A DNA stretch of 9,935 nucleotides from NCBI GenBank assembly GCA_019694835.1, contig JAIBBE010000052.1, positions 1-9,935 of the forward strand, given 5' to 3'. Numbering within the stretch: the first letter of the stretch is position 1; every line of letters starts with the position of its first letter. Positions 1 through 7,326 of this stretch are shown here, in pieces. Source of the DNA: Fimbriimonadaceae bacterium (GTDB taxonomy: Bacteria > Armatimonadota > Fimbriimonadia > Fimbriimonadales > Fimbriimonadaceae). A program made the position numbers and the translations under genes. Below the pieces are notes generated by a model. That model did no database searches and was not told the origin of the DNA. It was given only the letters and a program-made list of their open reading frames with translations.

Positions 1-41
1 TCCGGGCGCGCACTGAGCGCAGCACCTTCGGCGCAGCAAAG

Positions 42-71
42 AAAAACGGCCTGGCATCGCTGCCAGGCCGT
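42..71 (-). terminator. Rho-independent terminator downstream of tRNA-Lys
   Basis: An 11-bp perfect stem (46-56 with 61-71, loop TCGC at 57-60) is followed, reading the minus strand, by a run of U from the A tract at 42-46. It lies 10 bases beyond the CCA end of the tRNA fragment and on the same strand, so it is most likely the original terminator of the tRNA gene. That places the chromosomal flank on the left. Confidence 0.8.
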
Positions 72-80
72 CTGTCTTGT

Positions 81-127
81 TGGTGGGCCCTGAGTGACTC
101 GAACACTCGACCAACGGATTAAGAGTC
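81..127 (-). tRNA. 3' fragment of tRNA-Lys(CUU); probable attachment site
   Basis: On the minus strand the sequence reads as the 3' part of a tRNA. It has the anticodon loop CTCTTAA (125-119) with anticodon CTT (123-121), the anticodon-stem 3' strand (118-114), a T arm with GAGTG/CACTC stem and TTCGAGT loop (108-92), the acceptor 3' strand AGGGCCC (91-85), discriminator A and CCA (83-81). Bases 5' of the anticodon loop stop matching a tRNA after two base pairs of the anticodon stem, and no D arm or acceptor 5' strand follows. The gene is therefore cut in the anticodon stem. Elements that integrate into tRNA genes leave such a 3' duplicate at their far end, while the intact gene is rebuilt beside the other end. 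The intact copy must lie outside this window, to the right. Confidence 0.8.
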
Positions 128-130
128 AAA

Positions 131-304
131 TTTCAACGCCTAGCGTTGACTGGAGATGATCCGTAAGTTGTTGAATTTACAGTGATTACGTGTCGACCGC
201 AAGCGATCGGAGATGATCTGATTCGCTGTGCCACTGTGCCAGTTTTGTGCCAGAAGCCCCGGGGCCAAGCTCCGAACTGGCGAACCACGAGGGTCCGAAC
301 GCAT
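131..304. other. Attachment-proximal repeat region, no gene seen
   Basis: This stretch lies between the tRNA fragment and the end of the minus-strand operon, and I see no convincing gene in it. It holds an inverted repeat TCAACGC-CTA-GCGTTGA (133-149), two copies of GGAGATGATC (152-161 and 209-218), and three direct copies of TGTGCCA (227-233, 235-241, 246-252). A GCCAGTT/AACTGGC pair flanks a GCCCCGGGGC palindrome around 257-266, with no T tract. Clustered short repeats next to a recombination site resemble integrase arm sites or excisionase sites, but no integrase is present here to match them to. Confidence 0.35.
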
Positions 305-1249
305 TCAAGTCAGTTCCACCTCGTAGCGCCACAATCGCTTCAGCCCGATGGAAGTCTCTCGCGAGTAGGTGACGCACTCCGGAAGAAGGATAGAGCACCG
401 ACCGCGAGCTCGACCCTCCAAGAACCAGTACAAGCTCATGCCTAGTGCTTGCACTTTCGTCGACAGCGGTGACAAAAAGATGTTCTCTTCTTGTCCTCGG
501 GAGTCAACTTCTGCGACCGTCTGACTCACCACCCCTGCAGTGCTGAAAGGGTCATTCGCCGGTGCGAAGACGCGGTTGCTGACCCATTCTGGACGCAAGA
601 CGACCTCACCGCTCTTCTCGGCGCGGAGAGCGCTCTGTTGGTACATATCCGGGCTCAAAGAGGGAAAAGCAAACAGCGGATGCACTGTCACCCCATCTTT
701 GTAGGTCGATACCTCACTGACTAGCTGGTGGTCGTAGCCAACAGCCATCAAAAGATGATCCTGGCCAGATCCAGGCGTTCCATACATCCCGCGGACAGGG
801 CGTACGACTCCCGACGTGGTTGTACTGAAGCTCGTTGCCTCCTGCTTCAGGTATCGCATAGGCTCGGAGTACAAAGCAGTAAACGATGTGACGCCAGCGT
901 ACGAAAGGCGAGGCAGCAAGAAGACAAGCGCGTGGCGCATGAAGCCAGTAATGTCGATACAGATAGACCTGCCGGCAAGGGGGCCCATAGCGTCAAGGAG
1001 CGCTTCAATCTGCGCCACCTCATCCAACGATGTCGGCTGGACGCAGTCGGTGCCAGTCGGAAGTTCAATCTCGGCGTACTGGTACTCAGGGTGAACTAGC
1101 CACAGCTTCTTATCCGCTCGAACGCCTTGGAAGACATTGCGGACACGGTCACTCGAATTGAACGCTGAGACGAAGATGTCGAACCGCTCCAACTCCTTAG
1201 CAAATCGATCGGGCGCGACCGCACGCCGAAAGAACAGGGTGTAGTCCAT
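305..1249 (-). CDS. Uncharacterised protein, last gene of defence-like operon; possible Rossmann-like sensor or effector
   Basis: This 314-residue protein has no signal peptide or membrane segment that I can see, so it is probably cytosolic. The ATG lies 3 bases after the stop of the ATPase gene with only a weak ribosome binding site, which suggests translational coupling. Blocks that look conserved are FDIFVSAFNSSDRV (23-36), a strand followed by DITGFMRH (99-106), ALYSEPMRY (125-133), and a C-terminal SPLSTKVQALG (260-270) followed by hydrophobic strands. The strand-D-x-T-G pattern and the later S-T-K patch recall CARF-like and other Rossmann folds that bind nucleotides through similar loops, but this is a resemblance by eye and not a family match. 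Its place at the end of the operon would suit a sensor or effector. I do not recognise a named family. Confidence 0.85.
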   Translation of the reverse strand: MDYTLFFRRAVAPDRFAKELERFDIFVSAFNSSDRVRNVFQGVRADKKLWLVHPEYQYAEIELPTGTDCVQPTSLDEVAQIEALLDAMGPLAGRSICIDITGFMRHALVFLLPRLSYAGVTSFTALYSEPMRYLKQEATSFSTTTSGVVRPVRGMYGTPGSGQDHLLMAVGYDHQLVSEVSTYKDGVTVHPLFAFPSLSPDMYQQSALRAEKSGEVVLRPEWVSNRVFAPANDPFSTAGVVSQTVAEVDSRGQEENIFLSPLSTKVQALGMSLYWFLEGRARGRCSILLPECVTYSRETSIGLKRLWRYEVELT

Positions 1250-1252
1250 CTG

Positions 1253-3256
1253 CTAAAAGAGCTTGGATTGCACAAAGTCCTTCGCCGATGACGAGAACGG
1301 GAAATTCCACTTGAACCCTTGCTGCTTCAAGAGGACATCGAAAGTTTGCCGAGCCGACGGATCAAAGATAGCGTTGAGCATTGGGGCGTTGACGCTGATG
1401 TCACCACGTCTACCGATCGGCAGCCCCCATCGTGGCGACAACATCGGGCTAAGTTGTACTTTTCGCTTTCGGCGCTGATTGTTACGGTCACGCCGGCCAT
1501 CGCCAATCTCGAAGAGCAGCGAATAATTGAAGGCGCTTTCCAGTGTCTGCCGCCCTTCCACACTTAGATCCTCGCTGTCAAAGCTCACTGCGAGCGGAGC
1601 GACCTCCGGAACATTGAGCGCATATCTCGCAGTCCGAAGAAGTTCGGACAACCGATTGACTGCTTCTCGAGCTTGGTCTGAACGAATCCCATAGTTGGAA
1701 TCACCTTCAAAACAGAAGCGAGCCGCCTCAACGGCTGCGGCAGTTTGAATTTCCGGTGATAGGCGAGCGCCACGAGCGAAGTCAACCTCCTTAAACGAGG
1801 CAAATTCATATACCTTTCCAAGGAGCACCAATAGATTTCTCGGATTATGCGAAGACATTGCCACGAACGTAGAAAAGCCGGCATACGGGACCGCAGCATC
1901 ACGTCGCCTAGACTCACGACACAGTTGGGCAAACAGATCCCACTTCCAGTGCCCCACCGCGTTCGCGTACGCCCCTTTTAGAGTTCCACCGCTTTGCAAA
2001 TATTTGTCGCACTCTTCCCGAATTCTTGAGGCCAGCAAGCTAGCCCGTAGCTTTGGACGAAATTTCTTGCAGAACAGGAGTACGTTAAGCCGCTGATGCA
2101 GTTCTGGGACTTCGTCTACTAGGAGATTGACAACTTCGTCTTCAGATTCAACTTGGATATCCGACTTGGCCAACGCATCTCTCAGAGCTCTTGTGAAACG
2201 CGACTCTCCCGAAGGCAACGCATATCGGCGCACATAGTCTTCGATCACTACATCTTCAAATGCAGATTTTGGATCAAACCCAATGGACACATCTCGGCTC
2301 GTCCCTTTGACGACAAAGCCGCCCATCCTCTTAGCGATGAATCGCGTTGCAAAGTCGGAGTAGTTCTTCATGCGGCGCAGCGTCTCGTCGAGACGCACCA
2401 CGGTAAACTCCGACCCCTCTCTGTTTTCCTCTCCATTCGCTATTGTCGCGAACGTCTTTCGTGCATATAGGCGACCGGTAAGTCTGAATGCAGCACGCCC
2501 TTCCGCGTAGCGGACCAAAGTGTTGACAACCTCTTGTTGTTTCACCGACAAATTTTCAATTTCGTCCAGAATGTAGATCAGATTGATGGTCTTGAGAGAA
2601 GGGTGCCATTTACGTAAAGCGCTACCCATGGGTAGCGCTAGACTACCGAGCGCAAACGGAAGCCGAAGGTCGAATTTTCCAGTGAAGGCCGCCGCATTAG
2701 TTGCATCGTCTATTGCCTTAAGCCATTTGGATATCCAGGCGCGCAACGCGCCCAGATCCGATACCCCGGAGAAGGACCGATCGGCGATTCCTTCACTCAA
2801 ATGCCCAATCAACGCAGCATCGTCAAATGCCACCTCGGATGCTGACTTTCTTACGTCCTGCAGGGCGTTAAGAACTAGATCTACGAGTTTCAGTTCAAGA
2901 TGGACTGAAAATAGATGCTGCAATGCAGCCTCGGACTCAGTCTTAAACTCGAACCTACCCGCATCCATATTGGTTGTTCGCAGGAATATCGCGAGGCAAC
3001 CTGAGTCCTGAATCAATGAGATTCCAGAACGGCTTGGCGCACGAAGGCGGGACACCTGATACGAGTGGTACCTAAGCAAATGCGTCTTGCCGGATCCCTT
3101 GCTACCCAAGATGTACTTCGAGACTATCGATCGAGGCTCTAGTACAGCCGCCATCCAGCCGGCCCCCAACTCCACCCACAGTCCATTGATCTGCTCATTG
3201 GTGTAGTCGGCCGCCCGAATAGGCGCGAAGGGGTTGGAATCTTCGAGTGGATGCAC
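1253..3256 (-). CDS. AAA/ORC-CDC6-like P-loop ATPase
   Basis: From the GTG at 3256 this protein has 667 residues. A Walker A motif GSKGSGKT sits at residues 51-58, and a Walker B of hydrophobic strand plus DE (LIYILDEIENL) at about 226-236. Both are followed by an arginine-containing TGR segment where AAA and ORC-type ATPases place sensor residues. The N-terminus carries an NPF motif close to the start. A long C-terminal half without membrane segments probably holds regulatory or DNA-contacting domains. The order and spacing fit the family databases call ORC-CDC6-like, often found in predicted bacterial conflict operons (from memory). Start choice: the GTG overlaps the upstream stop (TAGTG) and has AAGG 7 bases before it. 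An in-frame TTG at 3295, with AAGG 4 bases upstream, would give 680 residues and a 40-base overlap. Confidence 0.85.
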   Translation of the reverse strand: MHPLEDSNPFAPIRAADYTNEQINGLWVELGAGWMAAVLEPRSIVSKYILGSKGSGKTHLLRYHSYQVSRLRAPSRSGISLIQDSGCLAIFLRTTNMDAGRFEFKTESEAALQHLFSVHLELKLVDLVLNALQDVRKSASEVAFDDAALIGHLSEGIADRSFSGVSDLGALRAWISKWLKAIDDATNAAAFTGKFDLRLPFALGSLALPMGSALRKWHPSLKTINLIYILDEIENLSVKQQEVVNTLVRYAEGRAAFRLTGRLYARKTFATIANGEENREGSEFTVVRLDETLRRMKNYSDFATRFIAKRMGGFVVKGTSRDVSIGFDPKSAFEDVVIEDYVRRYALPSGESRFTRALRDALAKSDIQVESEDEVVNLLVDEVPELHQRLNVLLFCKKFRPKLRASLLASRIREECDKYLQSGGTLKGAYANAVGHWKWDLFAQLCRESRRRDAAVPYAGFSTFVAMSSHNPRNLLVLLGKVYEFASFKEVDFARGARLSPEIQTAAAVEAARFCFEGDSNYGIRSDQAREAVNRLSELLRTARYALNVPEVAPLAVSFDSEDLSVEGRQTLESAFNYSLLFEIGDGRRDRNNQRRKRKVQLSPMLSPRWGLPIGRRGDISVNAPMLNAIFDPSARQTFDVLLKQQGFKWNFPFSSSAKDFVQSKLF
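2618..2639. repeat. 22-bp perfect palindrome inside the ATPase gene
   Basis: Bases 2618-2628 (AGCGCTACCCA) are the exact reverse complement of 2629-2639. The palindrome encodes part of a SLALPMGSAL segment of the ATPase, itself a near repeat at protein level (GSLALPMGSAL), which may partly explain it. It could act as a DNA-binding site or an mRNA hairpin inside the operon. No function is shown. Confidence 0.9.
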
Positions 3257-4206
3257 TAGTACACCTTGTCGTATCGAACGAAAATCGGACTCCAAGGGAC
3301 CTTGCGCCCCTCATTCCAAAATATCGGCAGCGTGTTGTCTGGCGTATTATGCGTGAATCCAAGCATCAGTTGGCCGTCTCGGTATCCTAGCGGGTCTCCC
3401 GGAAACAGTTGGGCTCCGTAGTGCCTCGCAAGGGCTTGAAACACTGCCTGATCAAAACCCGTCAATGAAGGCAAAAAGTATCTTTGTGTTGGGTGAAACG
3501 CCTTATAAGTGTCATCCAGTTCAAATAGGCAAGAAGCCTTACCATCAAAGAAGTCAGGTCCATTGAGCACCGCCAAGCCTTCTGACGTAGCAAATAGGGA
3601 CATGAAGCGAAGATCGAGTGATGGATAATCTCTCCTCACCCTTTTGAGTCGGCGCGCAAGGTACGATGTTGATTGCTGCGCCGAGCCCACGAGATCATCG
3701 AAGAATACATACCTGCAAACTGTCGTATCTATTGCGCGAACTGACGGACGGCCCGCCTGAGTCTGATAGTCAACGAAAGCCGCTCCGAAGTCAGCGAAGA
3801 GTCGCTTCGGCAGATGATTTATCTGCCGGAAGTAGTACAGTAAATGAGCGCCGCTTTCGGACGGATTTCCAAGTCCGACAAACCTTGTCGAAAGTACCTC
3901 GCGCTCAAACAGACTCCGGATGACCGCTTCGTCGCGCGAATTCCGGAGGCGCCGTCGTATTCTCTGAACAAGCGGAGCTTCGAATTGGTCACGGTAAAGA
4001 GATCGAAGCATCTCCCTTACCAATCGCTTCCCAAAATAGATGAAGCGAGAAAGCGCAATCAAGGCATGGTCGCGCTCGTCTTCCTTCGACGCGGTTGTTC
4101 CGCTGAAGTTGTCCGCCCAAGCCTGAATCTGCCCCCAGGCTATTTCCCTATCCCAAGCATGCTCAACGAGAGTTCGTAGCGTGCCTTCGATTTCGCGTGG
4201 ACTCAT
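3256..4206 (-). CDS. Phosphoribosyltransferase-like protein of a conflict operon
   Basis: This is a 316-residue soluble protein. The centre holds RYVFFDDLVGSAQQS (165-179): a hydrophobic strand, two acidic residues and a small-residue loop, as in the PRPP-binding loop of type I phosphoribosyltransferases (usually strand-DD-x-x-x-T-G). The usual TG pair is replaced by GS. A second striking block, HNTPDNTLPIFW (286-297), lies near the C-terminus, and the N-terminal 110 residues look helical. I believe this matches the family named PRTase-CE, described in computational surveys of prokaryotic conflict systems, but I recall that without a search. The reaction is unknown; the altered loop could mean nucleotide binding, base exchange or a lost activity. 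ATG overlaps the methyltransferase stop by 4 bases (ATGA), and its own stop overlaps the ATPase start, so the three are coupled. Confidence 0.85.
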   Translation of the reverse strand: MSPREIEGTLRTLVEHAWDREIAWGQIQAWADNFSGTTASKEDERDHALIALSRFIYFGKRLVREMLRSLYRDQFEAPLVQRIRRRLRNSRDEAVIRSLFEREVLSTRFVGLGNPSESGAHLLYYFRQINHLPKRLFADFGAAFVDYQTQAGRPSVRAIDTTVCRYVFFDDLVGSAQQSTSYLARRLKRVRRDYPSLDLRFMSLFATSEGLAVLNGPDFFDGKASCLFELDDTYKAFHPTQRYFLPSLTGFDQAVFQALARHYGAQLFPGDPLGYRDGQLMLGFTHNTPDNTLPIFWNEGRKVPWSPIFVRYDKVY

Positions 4207-5609
4207 TTCAGAGACTTCCGATACAGAAGGATCGTCTCGCCACCGATTACGCCAGCGGTAGCGTGACGCGCGGTCAGCAAACCTCTGGAATGAATTGTGT
4301 CCTTGAGAGCCAGTTCAAGCCGCATTCCCAGATGATCAAGAACAGCTGATATGACCTGATCGTTTGGGAGAGCGAACCCAGCGACCGTGTTGTTACCCAC
4401 GACAAGCGCAATGCTGCCGCCAGGAGCTGTGACGCGCACCATTTCCCCTAGCGCCGCGGTCATTTCAGATAGATATGTCTCCGTAATGGAGGCGCGATGA
4501 CTATTCTTCGCACGAATTCTGTCGAGAGTCGAGCCCAGCACCTCGGCTACGGAGGGGAGCAGCGGAACTAGCGGGGCCGAGAGCTTTGCCGGCAGATGCT
4601 CTCTTCCGATGGACCGCCCCTCCAAGTTCGCGAGCTCGTCAGGAGAACAAAGGGAAAGCCAATTCAGTGACAGGCTGCTAGAGCGAATGTATTTCTGAGC
4701 ACTTCCGTACGGGGGGGAGGTGATCGTCAGGTGGATGGATTCGGATTCGAGTCTGCGATCAAGGTCATCCTTGAGGACCCGCGCGTCCGTGCCGACCACA
4801 ACGCACGGCAGCCTGCCTCGAAACGCACGATTGGTTGCCAATACGCGCGCAATATTTGCCTGAACGACTTTCAAGAACTCGTCAGAAGGCGACGTTTCCT
4901 TAATCCACCGGAGGTGGCTGCGAATGGCCTTGTTCGAAGCCGCAGAGAGGCGCGGCTTCGGCGCCAGCCGCACAGGAACACTGATTGATGGGTCCGCACG
5001 GCTGAGCCTGCGTGCCACCACCGAGAAGCAGACTCGGAAAAAGTCTCGTACGTCCTCGTCCTCTACCTCAAGCACTGCGCGAAGAATCCGCTCAAGTGCC
5101 TGCTTGGTCTCGGGGAAGTACCAGATATGCTCGTTGAGCACCTTGATCGACGGTGCCGTTCGTAGGCGGCGAATCCTATCTTTCAGGCGACGCGCCTCAT
5201 CCACCAGAACATCTGAGTCGTACGGGGTGGTCTTCACCTTTGCGACTAGCAATGCAAGCGGGTTCGCATCCGCGACAAGTGGCTTCGCGCCAGCGATCGA
5301 TGCTTCAAGAGCAACCGTACCTGAGCCGGCAAATGGGTCCAGCACGTTCGGTCCCACGCGACGCAAGGAGCTGGCGTGTGCAAAGAAGTGGGCAATATGC
5401 GGGAGGAGCTTTGCGGGATACGGATGAACAAGGTGCGTAAGCCGATCACCAGGCTTCACCCAGCCAACGAGGCCACGAAAGCTGACATCCAGCGGGCGAC
5501 CAGTTGCCCGGTACCGGCCCTTCAGTTCCTCAAGCAACAGCGACGTATCAACGCGGTCCGATGCAGCCAGGTCGGCGACCACAAGATCCGCTTTTAGTGT
5601 CCGCGTCAT
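4203..5609 (-). CDS. Amino-type DNA methyltransferase (SPPY class), first gene of operon
   Basis: This 468-residue enzyme is predicted to transfer a methyl group from S-adenosylmethionine to an exocyclic amine of adenine or cytosine in DNA. HPYPAKLLP (62-70) precedes motif I DPFAGSGT (91-98), the cofactor loop, and the acidic end of the next strand is VADANP (112-117). The catalytic motif IV is TSPPY (297-301), followed by GSAQKYIRS. SPPY is common in N4-cytosine enzymes but does not settle the base. Motifs I and IV are separated by about 200 residues, probably carrying the target-recognition region. The enzyme starts the operon, so it would be made first, as expected if it protects host DNA. 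The ATG at 5609 has only a weak ribosome binding site (AAGCGA). RNA or other nucleic acid as substrate cannot be excluded. Confidence 0.9.
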   Translation of the reverse strand: MTRTLKADLVVADLAASDRVDTSLLLEELKGRYRATGRPLDVSFRGLVGWVKPGDRLTHLVHPYPAKLLPHIAHFFAHASSLRRVGPNVLDPFAGSGTVALEASIAGAKPLVADANPLALLVAKVKTTPYDSDVLVDEARRLKDRIRRLRTAPSIKVLNEHIWYFPETKQALERILRAVLEVEDEDVRDFFRVCFSVVARRLSRADPSISVPVRLAPKPRLSAASNKAIRSHLRWIKETSPSDEFLKVVQANIARVLATNRAFRGRLPCVVVGTDARVLKDDLDRRLESESIHLTITSPPYGSAQKYIRSSSLSLNWLSLCSPDELANLEGRSIGREHLPAKLSAPLVPLLPSVAEVLGSTLDRIRAKNSHRASITETYLSEMTAALGEMVRVTAPGGSIALVVGNNTVAGFALPNDQVISAVLDHLGMRLELALKDTIHSRGLLTARHATAGVIGGETILLYRKSLK

Positions 5610-5955
5610 TCGCTTGGCTTGGCGTCAGGCTGGCTGTTCGGTTGGACGCGATGCTGCGTCGGGGCCGCAGCAGTACGCCGATCTTGTGCGCTTTGTTGCC
5701 CGATCTTACTTGCTCAAACACGACTCCTAGGTCGTCCGTTGCGCCACCACGGGTCACCGTTTGCACCTCACGAAGCGCGCAACGCGGGCCGGATCGGGTG
5801 CCCCACTGAGGCCGTCCTGTCACCCCGTAGCGGCTTCGGCGGCCGTAGCCCCCCCCCTGTGGCATCGGCTCATGTCGACGGCGGGCGGCCTCGTTGACAA
5901 CTCCAGCCCCTCATCAACCTGGCCCGACACCCGATCGTTCGCTAGCATCGAGGTT
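5610..5955. promoter_or_regulatory. Divergent intergenic region with promoters of both flanking units
   Basis: These 346 bases separate the methyltransferase start from the start of the rightward gene, so promoters for both directions should lie here. I see an inverted repeat ACGAC-TCCTAG-GTCGT (5720-5735), a possible operator upstream of the operon, and a run of nine C (5849-5857). A perfect TTGACA lies at 5894-5899, but there is no acceptable -10 box 16-18 bases after it, so no promoter is called with confidence. Open frames across this gap have no recognisable protein character. Confidence 0.4.
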
Positions 5956-7326
5956 ATGGCCATCGTGCGCATCAACCTCCAGCGGTTCAACGCGCTTGCG
6001 GCTCACTCCCGTAGCCCGGCAGCCGCATTCGTCAGCCGAGAGATGGACTGGTTCGCCAACGAAACCGAGACGCTGCTGGCGACGCTGATGCTCGACACCG
6101 AAGATGATGACTTTGTCGGCATCATTCTTGGTCGCGACGAAGGCGGGCGCTTCCGCTGCATCGACGTGGCATCCGGCATTCCGACGCCGGAAGAGGCCTC
6201 GGCCTGGATCGAACGGGCGATGGCTTGGCACGGGCGCGACGGCCAAAAGGTATTCCCGCAGGGCGATGCAACGAAGCAGGCTAAGCCGCTCGATCTCTTC
6301 ACTCCGGTAGTTCCGCCGGAGCGACTACATCCGAGCTTCGCCAAGCTTTGCCAAATCCGCGCCTTCGCTCCAGCACGGCAGCTCATCTCGGAGATCATGC
6401 CGCACTACGTGGACGTGGACGGCAATTTCGTCGAACAGTTCCAGACCGGCGGCTTCGACGCTCGACTGTGGGAGCTGTATCTCAACTGCTACCTAGTGGA
6501 AGAGCAGCTCTTCATGGACCGGGATCATGATCGACCCGACTTCCTGGTAACCAAGTACGGCAAGTCTGTCGCGATCGAGGCCACCATCGTCGGCCGCCGT
6601 TCCGACAAGCCGGTCTCCTATTTCAAGACTGAACTAAGCCTACCTGACAACCACGAGGAGGTTCAGCGCCAGCACGAAAACGAGATCCCTATACGGTTTG
6701 GAAGCCCGCTCTTCAGCAAACTGCGAAAGCGCTACTGGGAACTCGACCACGTCAAAGGCCTACCCCTCGTATTCGCAATCGCAGACTTTCACGACGATCA
6801 GTCGATGATGTGGACTTCGACGGCGCTGCTGCACTACCTGTACGGTGTGAGGCATGATTTCCACTTTGACGATGGCGGCCAGCTCGTCATCACGCCGCTG
6901 AAGATCGAGAAGCATCAGGTCGGCAACAAGGAAATCCCGTCTGGATTCTTCTTCCAACCCGAGGCCGAGCACGTCAGCGCTGTATTGTTCTCGGCAAGCG
7001 GCACCATCTCCAAATTCAATCGGCTTGGCCGGCAGGCAGGCTTCAAGGCGCCTGGTCTTGTGATGGTTCGCATGGGCACACGTCACGATCACGACCCCAA
7101 CGCACATCTCCCAAGGCCATTCAAGTATCTCGTCGATGAAGAGGCGCGGGAAACCTGGGCTGAGGGTCTGTCAATGTTTCACAACCCAAACGCACTGCGA
7201 CCCGTGCCAGAAGAGCTGTTCCCGACAATCGCTCACCATCGATTCCAAGACGGACAGATCGCCAGCAGGCTCCCGGAATTCCACCCCTACGCGTCGGTCA
7301 CGCTGAACATGATCGGCAAGGAGTAG
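5956..7326 (+). CDS. Uncharacterised protein with possible PD-(D/E)xK-like core
   Basis: From the ATG at 5956 the protein has 456 residues. This start is preferred because the in-frame sequence before it (from 5761) is low-complexity and unprotein-like; the ribosome site GAGG lies only 2 bases upstream and is poor. The first 110 residues look like a small separate domain. Then follow DLFTPVVPPERLHPSF (113-128), DGNFVEQFQTGGFDARLWEL (155-174), RPDFLV (193-198) and SVAIEAT (204-210). The series of helix E173, D195 and E208-x-T210 resembles the PD-(D/E)xK nuclease core with lysine replaced by threonine. Database proteins with these blocks often carry the uninformative name 'glycosaminoglycan attachment site', which I do not believe. 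It may be a nuclease-like accessory of the island. It is divergent from the methyltransferase operon, so any functional link is unproven. Confidence 0.85.
   Translation: MAIVRINLQRFNALAAHSRSPAAAFVSREMDWFANETETLLATLMLDTEDDDFVGIILGRDEGGRFRCIDVASGIPTPEEASAWIERAMAWHGRDGQKVFPQGDATKQAKPLDLFTPVVPPERLHPSFAKLCQIRAFAPARQLISEIMPHYVDVDGNFVEQFQTGGFDARLWELYLNCYLVEEQLFMDRDHDRPDFLVTKYGKSVAIEATIVGRRSDKPVSYFKTELSLPDNHEEVQRQHENEIPIRFGSPLFSKLRKRYWELDHVKGLPLVFAIADFHDDQSMMWTSTALLHYLYGVRHDFHFDDGGQLVITPLKIEKHQVGNKEIPSGFFFQPEAEHVSAVLFSASGTISKFNRLGRQAGFKAPGLVMVRMGTRHDHDPNAHLPRPFKYLVDEEARETWAEGLSMFHNPNALRPVPEELFPTIAHHRFQDGQIASRLPEFHPYASVTLNMIGKE

Noticed and set aside
257..266. GCCCCGGGGC palindrome as terminator of the four-gene operon
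   Set aside because: It has no U tract on either strand and a very short core; noted only as part of the attachment-side region.
5849..5857. Run of nine C as a phase-variation tract
   Set aside because: It is outside any coding region and about 100 bases from the nearest start. One run is not enough to claim slippage control.
5548..5865. 105-residue minus-strand frame overlapping the methyltransferase start
   Set aside because: It overlaps the first 60 bases of the methyltransferase in another frame and is rich in Arg and Gly without domain character, so it looks like chance in GC-rich DNA.
5894..5899. Perfect TTGACA -35 box
   Set aside because: There is no plausible -10 box at 16-18 bases; the next AT-containing hexamer, TAGCAT at 5943, is too far away.
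5761..5955. N-terminal extension of the rightward gene from 5761
   Set aside because: The 65 extra residues are Ala/Ser/Pro-rich and unlike folded protein, while MAIVRINLQRF at 5956 begins protein-like sequence.
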